NCBI RefSeq assembly: GCF_018397995.1
Contig: NZ_BBQH01000021.1
Span: 1-64,000 of the forward strand
DNA: 64,000 nucleotides
Origin: Rhizomonospora bruguierae
Lineage (GTDB): Bacteria; Actinomycetota; Actinomycetes; Mycobacteriales; Micromonosporaceae
Direction of reading: 5' to 3'
Part shown: in pieces, positions 16,173-23,888 of the stretch
Layout: each line of letters opens with the position of its first letter
How positions within the stretch are numbered: position 1 is the first letter of the stretch
Notes under the pieces: model-generated
What the model saw: the letters and a program-made list of their open reading frames with translations, nothing else
Databases searched by the model: none
What the model was told of the DNA's origin: nothing
Made by a program: the position numbers and the translations under genes

Positions 16173-17405
16173 TCAGGCTTGAAGATCGCGAGAGCGACGC
16201 AGCAGGGGTCCCGCGAGCAGCGCCAACGACAGGGCGAGGACGATCGGAGCCAGAACGAGGGGCGCGCGTAGCCCGGCAAGGCCAGCGACTACGCCACCGA
16301 GAGTCGCGCCGACCGGGGCTGCCCCGTTGCCGATCAGTCGGAACGCCGAGACGACGCGGCCCAGCAGATGATCGGGCACGATCCTCTGGCGGGCGGAGAC
16401 GGCAGCCACCGTGACAAGGGTCGTGCTCATGCCGAGGATCATGAAGGCGCCGCCGCCGATCCAGGCTGATGAGCCAACGGCAACGGCCAGCCAGCCGAGC
16501 GCCTGGACGACGAGCGCGGCCGCTACGGCGCCCTTGGTGGTCAGCCAGCGAACGACCGGTCTGGCGAACCAGCCGGCGACGGCGGCGCCCACGGCCTGGG
16601 CCGTCACGATGAGCCCGTACCCGAGGTCGGTGACGCCCAACGTTTCCTTCGCGAACAGAACGAAGGTGGCTGAGGCGAGGTTGAAGGCGATGTTGAACGC
16701 GGCCAAACTGAGCGCCAGGGCGACCAGGTCTCTACTGCGAAACAGGTACCGAAAGCCCTCGCGTACTGCGGCGGCAACGCTCTGGCCGTCCGGGCGGTTC
16801 GGCTTCGGGGGCGCGGGCACGCCCCGTAGCAGTGCCGCCGAGCCGGCGAAGGAGGCCGCATCGAGTGCGAACGGCAGCCACGGTGCGAGGCCGAAGGCTG
16901 CGCCACCCAAGGGCGGCCCGGCGATGGTCTGACTGACTGTTTCGCCTGCGAAAAGCCGGCCGTTGGCGCGGGTCAGCTCATCCTCCGAGCGTCCGACGAC
17001 ATGCGGCACGAGTGCCTGGCCGGCAGCATCATGGAAGGTCTTGCCGGCGACCACGAGGAACGATGTGATGGCCAAGGCGGTGATGCTCGCGTTTGCCGTT
17101 GCCACGAGAAGCGCAAGCAGCACCAGGCCGATAGCCCGAACCACATCTGCCGTGACCATGACGAGGCGTCGTGAGACGCGATCCACGACCGCGCCGGACC
17201 AGAACCCGATCAGGAACCAGGGCGCGGCCGCCGCAGCGCTCACGACGGCCACGCCCATCGGATTCTTGGTGAGCACGGCGGCCAGCAAGGGCGCGGCGAC
17301 CAGGTAGGCGCCGTCGCCCAGGCTGGACACGGCAGACGCGGTCCAGAGGTAGCCGAAGCCGGCGCGCCCACGGCGCCGGGCCCTGTCCGACCCTGAGCCC
17401 GCCAC
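16173..17405 (-). CDS. MFS transporter (MFS_3 / enterobactin-exporter-like)
   Basis: A 410-residue membrane transporter with a short basic N-terminus and twelve likely helices. FGYLWTASAVSSLGDGAYLVAAP is typical of the first helix in the MFS_3 group, and SGAVVDRVSRRLVMV is the cytoplasmic loop-2 motif (G-x-x-x-D-R-x-x-R-R). VVGRSEDELTRANGR is the characteristic central segment of this family, which exports siderophores and macrolides. It is the third gene of a minus-strand unit after the XRE regulator and DUF397 protein, 23 bp below the latter. Substrate unknown. Confidence 0.88.
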   Translation of the reverse strand: MAGSGSDRARRRGRAGFGYLWTASAVSSLGDGAYLVAAPLLAAVLTKNPMGVAVVSAAAAAPWFLIGFWSGAVVDRVSRRLVMVTADVVRAIGLVLLALLVATANASITALAITSFLVVAGKTFHDAAGQALVPHVVGRSEDELTRANGRLFAGETVSQTIAGPPLGGAAFGLAPWLPFALDAASFAGSAALLRGVPAPPKPNRPDGQSVAAAVREGFRYLFRSRDLVALALSLAAFNIAFNLASATFVLFAKETLGVTDLGYGLIVTAQAVGAAVAGWFARPVVRWLTTKGAVAAALVVQALGWLAVAVGSSAWIGGGAFMILGMSTTLVTVAAVSARQRIVPDHLLGRVVSAFRLIGNGAAPVGATLGGVVAGLAGLRAPLVLAPIVLALSLALLAGPLLRRSRDLQA

Positions 17406-17428
17406 CGTCGACTACCTTTCCCGGACTG

Positions 17429-17632
17429 TTAGACGCCGAACTCGTCGGCCTTTACTCCTGCGACGAACCGGACCCATGACTCCCGTGACACCACGAGCAC
17501 CGGACTGTTCGCGGTCTTGCTGTCCCTGATTCCGACAGCCGTGGGCGCCATCGCCACCTCGACGCACCCACCGTCGCCGGACGACGAACTCTTGAACCAC
17601 CGTGCACCAGTGAAGTCGAGGGCTTGTTCCAT
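17429..17632 (-). CDS. DUF397 protein, partner of the XRE regulator
   Basis: A 67-residue protein with the complete DUF397 signature: GARWFKSSSSGDGGCVEVA, then VGIRDSK, then SPVLVVSRESWVRFVAGVKA. GGAGG lies 7 bp before ATG 17632. In actinomycetes DUF397 proteins are encoded next to, and act with, DUF5753-containing XRE regulators (BldB/WhiJ-type and Scr1-type pairs). Here the XRE gene ends 20 bp upstream on the same strand. Confidence 0.92.
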   Translation of the reverse strand: MEQALDFTGARWFKSSSSGDGGCVEVAMAPTAVGIRDSKTANSPVLVVSRESWVRFVAGVKADEFGV

Positions 17633-17651
17633 GTGCTGACCTCCTCGAAGG

Positions 17652-18512
17652 CTAGGCACGACCGTCCTTATATGACTTCGCGGTCGCTCGGATGAGGGCT
17701 AGCGACTGTCGTGACGAGAGGGACGAGGACCAGAGGTGCTCAATGTACTTGCTGAGCTGGGTGACCCCGGCCGGGTCGGTGACCCGCACGTCTTGCGTCA
17801 GTGTTTCGACCAGCGCCTCGCGCGAAGCGGTGGCACCGAAGTCGAACACCATGCAGGGGTGCTGGAGATAGGTGACCTGCTCGTGATCGAGCTTGAGGAT
17901 CCGCAGCCCGACATTGGGGCTGCCGGCCAGTTCGGCGACGAGCGTCAGTTGGTCCGCCATCAACGAGACGGGACCTGGGCGCCAGTGCAGCGCCGTCTCC
18001 AGCAACACGATGCGGTATGCGGGTGCGCCTGTGCGGGTTAGCGTCTCTCGGCGGGCGAGCCGCATCTCGACACCGCGGTCAACGCTGCTGGAGCCGGCCA
18101 TCTCCAGCACACGGCGGGCGTACTCCTCGGTCTGGAGATAGCCCGGAATGAGGAGCGGCTGATAGTGGTGGATCGTGGTGGCGGACCGCTCCAGCGCAAT
18201 GAAGTCCTGCTGCCGTCGAGTTAGGCCCGCACCGGTGGAGTTGCGCCACGTGCCGGGCTCACCGGCGGCCTCCTCCGCAAGCCGCAGCAGGCGATCGCGC
18301 TCCCGCGGGGAGACCCGCAACTCGCTTAACAGAGCGCGGGCGTCACTAACTGTCGGTAGCGTGCGGGCATGCTCGATCCGGCTGACCTTCGACTGCGACC
18401 ACCCCAGCGCGCCAGCTAGATCCTGACCGCTGCGCAGCGCTTCCTCGCGCAGCCTACGCAGCTCGGCGCCGAGCCGGCGCCGGGCCGCGATCTGGTCAGG
18501 GTTGGGCTGCAA
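17652..18512 (-). CDS. XRE family regulator with DUF5753 domain (Scr1/WhiJ type)
   Basis: A 286-residue regulator. The N-terminal HTH (ELRRLREEALRSGQDLAGAL, then WSQSKVSRIEHARTLP, about residues 14-50) is followed by the DUF5753 domain from about 95, with YQPLLIPGYLQTEEYARRVL and RLARRETL. The start is uncertain: TTG 18512 has GGAAGG 6 bp upstream, while GTGs lie slightly further up. It forms an operon with the DUF397 gene and the MFS transporter. A GCATAGTG-TCGTGCATAA element lies just upstream of the start. The family usually controls development or secondary metabolism; the target here is probably its own operon. Confidence 0.88.
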   Translation of the reverse strand: MQPNPDQIAARRRLGAELRRLREEALRSGQDLAGALGWSQSKVSRIEHARTLPTVSDARALLSELRVSPRERDRLLRLAEEAAGEPGTWRNSTGAGLTRRQQDFIALERSATTIHHYQPLLIPGYLQTEEYARRVLEMAGSSSVDRGVEMRLARRETLTRTGAPAYRIVLLETALHWRPGPVSLMADQLTLVAELAGSPNVGLRILKLDHEQVTYLQHPCMVFDFGATASREALVETLTQDVRVTDPAGVTQLSKYIEHLWSSSLSSRQSLALIRATAKSYKDGRA

Positions 18513-18540
18513 AGTGAACCTTCCACGCCGCACTCTGTGA

Positions 18541-18559
18541 TTATGCACGACACTATGCC
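18541..18559 (-). promoter_or_regulatory. Operator/promoter-like element of the XRE gene
   Basis: Minus-strand GCATAGTG followed directly by TCGTGCATAA, about 30 bp upstream of the chosen start. The two blocks recur, spread apart, at 16101-16134. Possible XRE binding site or promoter. Confidence 0.35.
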
Positions 18560-18783
18560 ACCCATCTGGCTCCCGGTCGAGCCGGCCCGCGGCGCAACTC
18601 GGGGCCGAACTACCCGCGCCTCCGAATAGGCGCCTGGTGCCACCCACCCTGCGGCCACCCGCGCCCCTTCAGCTCGCTGTCCGGGCTCACCTGCCGGTGC
18701 GCGAAGACGGCCGCTGCGGGGTCCTCTGTGGCGAAATCGAAGCGGGTCGCGGGACCTAAGTCCTGCTCTACGGACCGAAGGTC

Positions 18784-18831
18784 ACTCAACATATTGTGTT
18801 GGTGCTCCACATGCACCACTAGGTGTAGTGT
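18784..18831. promoter_or_regulatory. Two NrdR boxes upstream of nrdDG
   Basis: Box 1 at 18784-18799, read on the minus strand, is ACACAATATGTTGAGT; box 2 at 18816-18831 is CCACTAGGTGTAGTGT. Both fit the NrdR consensus ACACWATATATWGTGT as partial palindromes. Their starts are 32 bp apart, about three helical turns, which is the spacing known for NrdR operators. NrdR is the ATP/dATP-sensing repressor of ribonucleotide reductase genes. The boxes lie 110-157 bp before the nrdD start. nrdR itself is not in the window. The rest of the 428-bp gap 18513-18940 holds only the XRE element and a hairpin. Confidence 0.8.
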
Positions 18832-18889
18832 CCCGGTGGTCGGTCCGGCCGCGCGGCGGTCCGGGGCCGCACACCTGCCGGCGCATCCC

Positions 18890-18909
18890 GCGCATCCCGC
18901 GGGATGCGC
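18890..18909 (+). promoter_or_regulatory. Perfect 20-bp palindrome in the nrdD leader
   Basis: GCGCATCCCG is followed directly by its complement CGGGATGCGC, with an extra direct copy of GCGCATCCC just upstream. It lies 31 bp before the GTG of nrdD and could fold in the mRNA leader. Confidence 0.45.
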
Positions 18910-18940
18910 TCTTCTCGTACTGCCTCATGGGAGGGCTGAC

Positions 18941-20728
18941 GTGACGCAGATCAACGCGGTGGACTCGGTGACCGAATACCTGGATCGCAGCGACTGGCGG
19001 GTTGCCGCCAACGCGAACCAGGGCTACTCGCTCGGGGGACTAATCCTGCACACGGCTGGCAAGGTCGCCGCCAACTACTGGCTCGACCAGGTGTATCCCG
19101 ACGCGGTCGGTCGCGCCCACCGCGAAGGCGACGTTCACATCCACGACCTGGACATGCTCTCGGGCTACTGCGCCGGCTGGTCCCTGCGTACGCTGCTGAG
19201 CGAGGGGTTCAACGGGGTGCCCGGTAAGACCGACTCGGCCCCGCCGAAGCACTTCTCCTCGGCGGTCGGTCAGATCGTCAACTTTCTCGGCACGCTGCAG
19301 AACGAGTGGGCGGGCGCCCAGGCGTTCAGCTCGTTCGACACCTACATGGCTCCGTTCGTGCGCAAGGACTCCATGGCGTACGACGAGGTGCATCAGTGCA
19401 TGCAGGAGTTGGTGCACAACCTCAACGTGCCGTCCCGCTGGGGCACCCAGACGCCGTTCACCAACCTCACGTTCGACTGGACCTGTCCCGAGGATCTGCG
19501 CGATCAGGTGCCGGAGATTGGCGGCGTGGAGATGGACTTCACCTACGGGGATCTGCGGGCCGAGATGGACCTCATCAACCGCGCGTACATCGAGGTCATG
19601 GGAACGGGCGACGCCACCGGCCGGGTCTTCACGTTCCCGATCCCCACCTACAACATCACCAAGGACTTTCCCTGGGAGAGTGAGAACGCCGAGCGGCTGT
19701 TCGCCATGACCGCGAAGTACGGACTCCCGTACTTCCAGAACTTCATCAACTCCGATCTCAGCCCCGACATGATCCGTTCGATGTGCTGCCGCTTGCAGTT
19801 GGACCTGACCGAGTTGCTCAAGCGCGGCAACGGTCTGTTCGGCAGCGCGGAGCAGACCGGCTCCCTCGGCGTGGTCACCGTCAACTGCGCCCGCCTTGGA
19901 CACCGGCACGCGGGCGACGAGAAGGGGCTGTTCGAGGATCTCGATCGGCTGCTGGGGCTGGCCCGCGACAGCCTGGAGATCAAGCGGGTCACGGTCCAGG
20001 ACCTGATCGACGAGGGGCTCTTCCCCTATACCAAGCGTTGCCTGGGCACCCTGCGCAATCACTTCTCGACCATCGGGGTGAACGGCATCAACGAGATGAT
20101 CCGCAACTTCACGTTCGACGCGTACGACATCACCGCCCCGCAGGGACACGCGCTCGCCGTTCGGCTTCTCGACCACGTACGCGAGCGGATGGTCGAGTTC
20201 CAGGAGCAGACCGGTCACCTCTACAACCTGGAGGCGACCCCGGCCGAGGGTGCCACCTACCGCTTCGCGAAGGAGGACCGACGCCGGTTCCCCGGGATCC
20301 TGCATGCGGGCACGGACCAGAACCCGTACTACACCAACTCCTCGCAACTGCCGGTGGGCTGGACCGACGACCCGTTCGAGGCGCTGGAACGGCAGGACGA
20401 CCTACAAACCAGGTACACCGGCGGCACGGTGCTGCACCTGTACATGTCCGAGCGGATCTCCACCGCCGCCGCTTGCCGCACCCTGGTACGCCGCTCGCTG
20501 GAGCGGTTCGCGCTGCCGTACCTGACGGTGACCCCAACCTTCTCGATCTGCCCCGACCATGGCTACCTGGCTGGCGAACACGCCGCCTGCCCGACCTGCG
20601 GTGGCGAGTGCGAGGTGTGGACCCGCGTCATGGGATACCACCGCCCCGTTTCGTCCTTCAACCTTGGTAAGCGGGGCGAGCATGCCGAGCGCGTGCACTT
20701 CCGGGAGAAGGTGACCGTTCCCGCATGA
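18941..20728 (+). CDS. nrdD: Anaerobic (class III) ribonucleoside-triphosphate reductase, large subunit
   Basis: Reduces ribonucleoside triphosphates to dNTPs by a glycyl radical, without oxygen. GTG 18941 follows GGGAGGG. The 595-residue protein shows NANQGYSLGG, HIHDLDMLSGYCAGW (active-site thiyl Cys77), NLNVPSRWG and the C-terminal zinc cluster (ICPDH, then CPTCGGEC). RVMGY carries the radical Gly565, 30 residues from the end. Compared with the 712-residue E. coli enzyme it starts about 100 residues later, so the N-terminal ATP-cone used for dATP feedback is absent; upstream in-frame sequence is not ATP-cone-like. It overlaps nrdG by four bases and is probably NrdR-repressed. Confidence 0.95.
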   Translation: MTQINAVDSVTEYLDRSDWRVAANANQGYSLGGLILHTAGKVAANYWLDQVYPDAVGRAHREGDVHIHDLDMLSGYCAGWSLRTLLSEGFNGVPGKTDSAPPKHFSSAVGQIVNFLGTLQNEWAGAQAFSSFDTYMAPFVRKDSMAYDEVHQCMQELVHNLNVPSRWGTQTPFTNLTFDWTCPEDLRDQVPEIGGVEMDFTYGDLRAEMDLINRAYIEVMGTGDATGRVFTFPIPTYNITKDFPWESENAERLFAMTAKYGLPYFQNFINSDLSPDMIRSMCCRLQLDLTELLKRGNGLFGSAEQTGSLGVVTVNCARLGHRHAGDEKGLFEDLDRLLGLARDSLEIKRVTVQDLIDEGLFPYTKRCLGTLRNHFSTIGVNGINEMIRNFTFDAYDITAPQGHALAVRLLDHVRERMVEFQEQTGHLYNLEATPAEGATYRFAKEDRRRFPGILHAGTDQNPYYTNSSQLPVGWTDDPFEALERQDDLQTRYTGGTVLHLYMSERISTAAACRTLVRRSLERFALPYLTVTPTFSICPDHGYLAGEHAACPTCGGECEVWTRVMGYHRPVSSFNLGKRGEHAERVHFREKVTVPA

Positions 20729-21315
20729 TCAATATCGGTGGCTGGTCCCGGCTGTCCACCTGCGACTGGCCGGGCCGCCTCGTCGCCACCGTCTTCTGCC
20801 AGGGCTGCCCCTGGCGGTGCGGGTACTGCCACAACCCGGAACTGCTCGACCCGCGCGCCGAACCCGCCGTGCCATGGGAGTCGGTGACGACCCACCTTGC
20901 CCGTCGCCAAGGTCTGTTGGACGCTGTCGTCTTCTCCGGCGGCGAGCCGCTGCTGCAGCCGCGTCTTGCCGAGGCGATGCGGGAGGTGCGGACCCTCGGC
21001 TACGCGGTGGGCCTGCACACCGCCGGCAGCTACCCACGCCGGTTCGGACAGATCCTCGACCAGGGTCTGGTGGACTGGGTCGGCTTCGACATCAAGGCAT
21101 CCCCATCCGGGTACGACGATGTGACCGGGGTACCCAACAGTGCTGGCCCCGCCCTGCGGAGCCTGCGGCTCCTGCTCGACTCCGACGTCGCCCACCAGTT
21201 GCGTACCACGGTTGATCCGGCCCTGCTCAACGACGGCGACGTCACCGAGCTGAAGATCTGGCTGACCCGGCAAGGTCTCCCCGATCACGTGTGGCAACGG
21301 GCACGGGTCGGGTGA
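20725..21315 (+). CDS. nrdG: Anaerobic ribonucleotide reductase activase, radical SAM
   Basis: A 196-residue radical-SAM enzyme that abstracts H from the NrdD radical glycine. The 4Fe-4S motif CPWRCGYC gives Cys28, Cys32 and Cys35, and VVFSGGEPLLQ is the SAM-binding GGE motif. ATG 20725 overlaps the nrdD stop in an ATGA arrangement, so the pair is coupled. It is a little longer than the E. coli protein (154 residues), like other actinobacterial and archaeal activases. Strong hairpins follow at 21370-21396 and 21451-21485. Confidence 0.94.
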   Translation: MINIGGWSRLSTCDWPGRLVATVFCQGCPWRCGYCHNPELLDPRAEPAVPWESVTTHLARRQGLLDAVVFSGGEPLLQPRLAEAMREVRTLGYAVGLHTAGSYPRRFGQILDQGLVDWVGFDIKASPSGYDDVTGVPNSAGPALRSLRLLLDSDVAHQLRTTVDPALLNDGDVTELKIWLTRQGLPDHVWQRARVG

Positions 21316-21450
21316 AATCTCGCGGAAAATGGTCGACGCTAGGGAACTGGCGCCGCAGGGTAGCCGCCGGGCCACCGGTTCCAGCGGCCGGTGGCCGCGG
21401 ATGAAACGGCGGCGGGGAAGCACCCTGGCTCGCGCGGGCGCACCTCGGAC

Positions 21451-21485
21451 CCGGGCCGGCCGCCGATCTGGAGCGGCCGGCCCGG
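21451..21485. terminator. 13-bp perfect hairpin, bidirectional terminator
   Basis: CCGGGCCGGCCGC and GCGGCCGGCCCGG pair around a 9-base loop between the convergent nrdG and the Myb-like gene. A second hairpin (GGCCACCGG/CCGGTGGCC) is at 21370-21396. Neither has a T-run, as is usual in very high-GC genomes. Confidence 0.65.
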
Positions 21486-21490
21486 ATCGG

Positions 21491-21982
21491 TCAGCCGGCA
21501 CCCTCCCCCGTGTCGGGCGCCGGCGGCTGTGCGCCCACACCGTGCTTGACCAGGCGGGACACGATGGCGCGCGGCCCGCGGCCCAGCTCGTCGGCGAGCT
21601 GCTTGACGTCGGACCCCGAGCGGTAGCCGGCGAGCAGGCGCTCGTCCTCCTCCGGTGTCCACGCGGTCCACGCCTTGGGGTGGCGCTGGCGGGCCGCCGC
21701 GATCCGCACCTTGAAGTTCTCGCCGCCGCCCGCCACGCCGCCGCCGGAGCCGGCGAGCCGGGCCAGGCCGGAGAGGCTGTGCCGGACCACCTCCCCGACC
21801 ACCGCCAGGTCGCCCGCGGGCATCGAGGCGTGCACCTCCACCGGGCCGGCACCGTCGTCGTCCGCGCGGACGGTCATCTCGTACGCATCCGGGCCGCGAC
21901 CGCCGATGCCGCTCGGGCCCGCCGAGGTGATCTCGATCCGGAACAGGCGCCCGGACACCGCCAACTCGTCGCTGTACCGCAT
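21491..21982 (-). CDS. Protein with C-terminal Myb/SANT-like DNA-binding motif
   Basis: A 163-residue protein. GGGGAGG precedes ATG 21982. The N-terminal half is beta-rich with many charged residues (FRIEITSAGPSGIGG, YEMTVRADDDG); the middle is Gly-rich. The C-terminus WTPEEDERLLAGYRSGSDVK then LADELGRGPRAIVSRL (about residues 113-150) matches the trihelical Myb-like/GcrA-like motif found in several actinobacterial proteins. Possibly a DNA-binding regulator. It is convergent with nrdG, and the upstream region lies against the esterase promoter. Confidence 0.65.
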   Translation of the reverse strand: MRYSDELAVSGRLFRIEITSAGPSGIGGRGPDAYEMTVRADDDGAGPVEVHASMPAGDLAVVGEVVRHSLSGLARLAGSGGGVAGGGENFKVRIAAARQRHPKAWTAWTPEEDERLLAGYRSGSDVKQLADELGRGPRAIVSRLVKHGVGAQPPAPDTGEGAG

Positions 21983-22103
21983 GTCAACCTCCCCAGGTCG
22001 CCCCGCCGTCACGGGACGCCGCCGAGTCTGCCAACACCCACCGACATTTCCGCCGCCGCGCCCGACCGTCGCGGGGTGGTTGACCGGGTCCATCGACTAG
22101 CGT

Positions 22104-22144
22104 ACGTTTCTGAAACGTCTCGATTCACAAATCGAAACTTTCCG
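22104..22144. promoter_or_regulatory. Regulatory palindrome and xylan-regulator-like site
   Basis: ACGTTTC-T-GAAACGT (22104-22118) is a perfect 7+1+7 palindrome. CGAAACTTTCCG (22133-22144) differs by one inserted base from CGAAACTTTCG, the element reported upstream of xylan-degradation genes in Streptomyces. Both lie 28-68 bp before the esterase start, so substrate-dependent control is plausible. Confidence 0.5.
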
Positions 22145-22171
22145 ACTGGACCGCGCCGAAGGAGTCCTCGG

Positions 22172-23143
22172 ATGCGCCGCGCCAGAACACTGCTCGCCGC
22201 GGTAACCGCCTTCGCCGCGGCGGTCTCGGCCACCCTGTTGGCCGCGGTGCCCGCGAGTGCCCATCCCAAGACCTTCGTACCCATCGCGAACCTGCCGGCG
22301 CCCACCGCGACGCTCACCCAGGTGGCCAACTTCGGGCCGAACCCGACCGGCCTGGAGATGTACCTGTACGTGCCGGAGCGGGTCCGGCCCCGGCCGGCCG
22401 TGGTGCTGGCGATCCACTACTGCACCGGTTCGGGGCCGGACATGTTCCGTGCCACCCAGTTCGCCTCGCTGGCCGACCGGTACGGCTTCATCGTGATGTA
22501 CCCGTCGGCACCGCGCGAGGGGCACTGCTACGACGTGTCGTCGCCCGGTGCGCTGCGCCACGACGGTGACAGCGACCCGGTGGGCCTGGTGTCGATGGTC
22601 CGCTACGTGCTGCGGCACCGGCACGCGAACCCGAACCAGGTCTTCGTCACCGGCCTGTCGTCCGGCGCGATGATGACCAACGTTCTGCTCGGCGCCTACC
22701 CGGACGTGTTCCAGGCCGGCTCGGCGATGTCCGGCGTGCCGTTCGGCTGCTTCGCCACCACCGACGGTTCGATGTGGAACAGCGCCTGCGCGCAGGGCCA
22801 GATCAGCAAGTCCCCGCAGGAGTGGGGCGACCTGGTGCGCAACGCCTTCCCGGGCTACCGGGGGCCGCGCCCGCGCATGCAGTTGTGGCACGGGACCGCG
22901 GACACCGTGCTGGCCTACCCGAACTTCGGCGAGGCGGTCAAGCAGTGGACCAACGTGCTGCATACGCGCAAGTCCGTCACCGACCACCCGCGGCCGTCCT
23001 GGACGCACAGCGCGTACAGCAGGGGCTGGGGTCAGGTCGAGGTGGACGCCTACAGCATCGAGGGCCAACCGCACGACCTCGGCTTCAACGTCCCCGAGTG
23101 GGCACAGTACGCGGTTCACTTCTTCGGCCTGAGTGGCCGGTAG
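22172..23143 (+). CDS. Secreted carbohydrate esterase family 1 / PHB-depolymerase-type esterase
   Basis: A 323-residue exported alpha/beta hydrolase. The signal peptide spans about 1-30 (RR near the start, hydrophobic core, cleavage after ASA). VVLAIHYCTGSG is the oxyanion-loop strand, and FVTGLSSGAMMTNVLLGAYP carries the nucleophile elbow with Ser163. MQLWHGTADTVL holds the acidic residue, and the C-terminal GQPHDLGF supplies the His. The family includes acetylxylan and feruloyl esterases and PHB depolymerases. The upstream CGAAA-type motif favours a role in plant-polymer use. ATG 22172 has AAGGAG upstream. No separate binding module is present. Confidence 0.88.
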   Translation: MRRARTLLAAVTAFAAAVSATLLAAVPASAHPKTFVPIANLPAPTATLTQVANFGPNPTGLEMYLYVPERVRPRPAVVLAIHYCTGSGPDMFRATQFASLADRYGFIVMYPSAPREGHCYDVSSPGALRHDGDSDPVGLVSMVRYVLRHRHANPNQVFVTGLSSGAMMTNVLLGAYPDVFQAGSAMSGVPFGCFATTDGSMWNSACAQGQISKSPQEWGDLVRNAFPGYRGPRPRMQLWHGTADTVLAYPNFGEAVKQWTNVLHTRKSVTDHPRPSWTHSAYSRGWGQVEVDAYSIEGQPHDLGFNVPEWAQYAVHFFGLSGR

Positions 23144-23205
23144 ACGCCCGGTAGACCGCCGGTGCCGGGCGGCGCGCGTGTCGGACGGTTGGCTTGCCGG
23201 GTAAG

Positions 23206-23247
23206 ACGCCGGCCCGGGAGTGGCGCCCGTCGCTCCCGGGCCGGCGT
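23206..23247. terminator. 15-bp perfect hairpin after the esterase gene
   Basis: ACGCCGGCCCGGGAG and CTCCCGGGCCGGCGT pair perfectly around a 12-base loop, 63 bp after the esterase stop. Probable terminator without a T-run. Confidence 0.65.
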
Positions 23248-23285
23248 TGCGGTGTGGGTCGGTCGGCGCCCGCCCGTGCCCGGGC

Positions 23286-23336
23286 GAGATCTTGGTAAGA
23301 CACGCCGCTTTCTGGCCAGATCGGTACCAAGATCTC
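23286..23336. repeat. Long inverted repeat with GATCTTGG core
   Basis: GAGATCTTGGTA (23286-23297) and TACCAAGATCTC (23325-23336) are perfect 12-bp arms with a 27-base spacer in the intergenic gap. A related element with GATCTTGGAGTTG lies at 24926-24998. Resembles a dispersed intergenic palindromic repeat. Confidence 0.6.
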
Positions 23337-23431
23337 CCACCCGCGGCCACCGCGGGCGCCGCCACGGACAGCGGGTGCCGGCCCGGTAAGGGGACGGCCG
23401 CCGGGCGGGCGCACCGCCGGGGGGAGACGGG

Positions 23432-23803
23432 TTAGGGGCCGGTGTCGAGTTGCCGGACCAGCCGCTTCGGCGCGACCACCCGGTACGCGTCGGCGCAGAG
23501 TTCGGCGATCTCGGTCCAGTCGGTGTGCTCGTCGATGCGCACGGCGATCCAGCCGCGTCCGCCGACGTAGGGCGGGCGGAAGAATCGCTCGGGCTCCGCC
23601 GCGACCAGCGCCTCCTGGGCGCCCGGCGGCGCGGCGCACCACAGGTGTGGGAAGTCGTGCTGGTGGTGCCCGTCCGTCCAGAACCGGACGAACGTGCTCT
23701 TGTCGCGGACGAACCAGGTCGGTGCCCCGTGGCTCGGGCGCTCGGTTACCTCCGGGAGCGCGGTGCAGATGGCCCGCACCCGCGAGAGCGAATCCTCGGA
23801 CAT
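23432..23803 (-). CDS. MmcQ/YjbR family protein
   Basis: A 123-residue protein of the YjbR/MmcQ fold. Recognisable parts are ALPEVTERPSHGAPTWFVRD, KSTFVRFW, the central WCAAPPGAQEALVAAEPERFF, and the ending RGWIAVRIDEHTDWTEIAEL with AYRVVAPKR. The family is described as double-wing DNA-binding-like, but its role is not established. Start ATG 23803 excludes upstream sequence without family likeness. It is divergent from the LacI gene, with 85 bp between the starts. Confidence 0.85.
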   Translation of the reverse strand: MSEDSLSRVRAICTALPEVTERPSHGAPTWFVRDKSTFVRFWTDGHHQHDFPHLWCAAPPGAQEALVAAEPERFFRPPYVGGRGWIAVRIDEHTDWTEIAELCADAYRVVAPKRLVRQLDTGP

Positions 23804-23888
23804 CGCACCATCGAACCACCTGTCCGGTTTCGTACTGTTCACTGCAAGAAAGAGACGGCTTCTGGTCCTCCTGGCGTAAACTCCCGCC

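Noticed and set aside
18610-18819. 69-residue minus-strand frame starting in the nrdD promoter
   Set aside because: It lies over the NrdR boxes, has no ribosome site and no family likeness.
18728-18940. Earlier start for NrdD giving an N-terminal extension
   Set aside because: The extension is not ATP-cone-like, overlaps both NrdR boxes and lacks a ribosome site; GTG 18941 has GGGAGGG.
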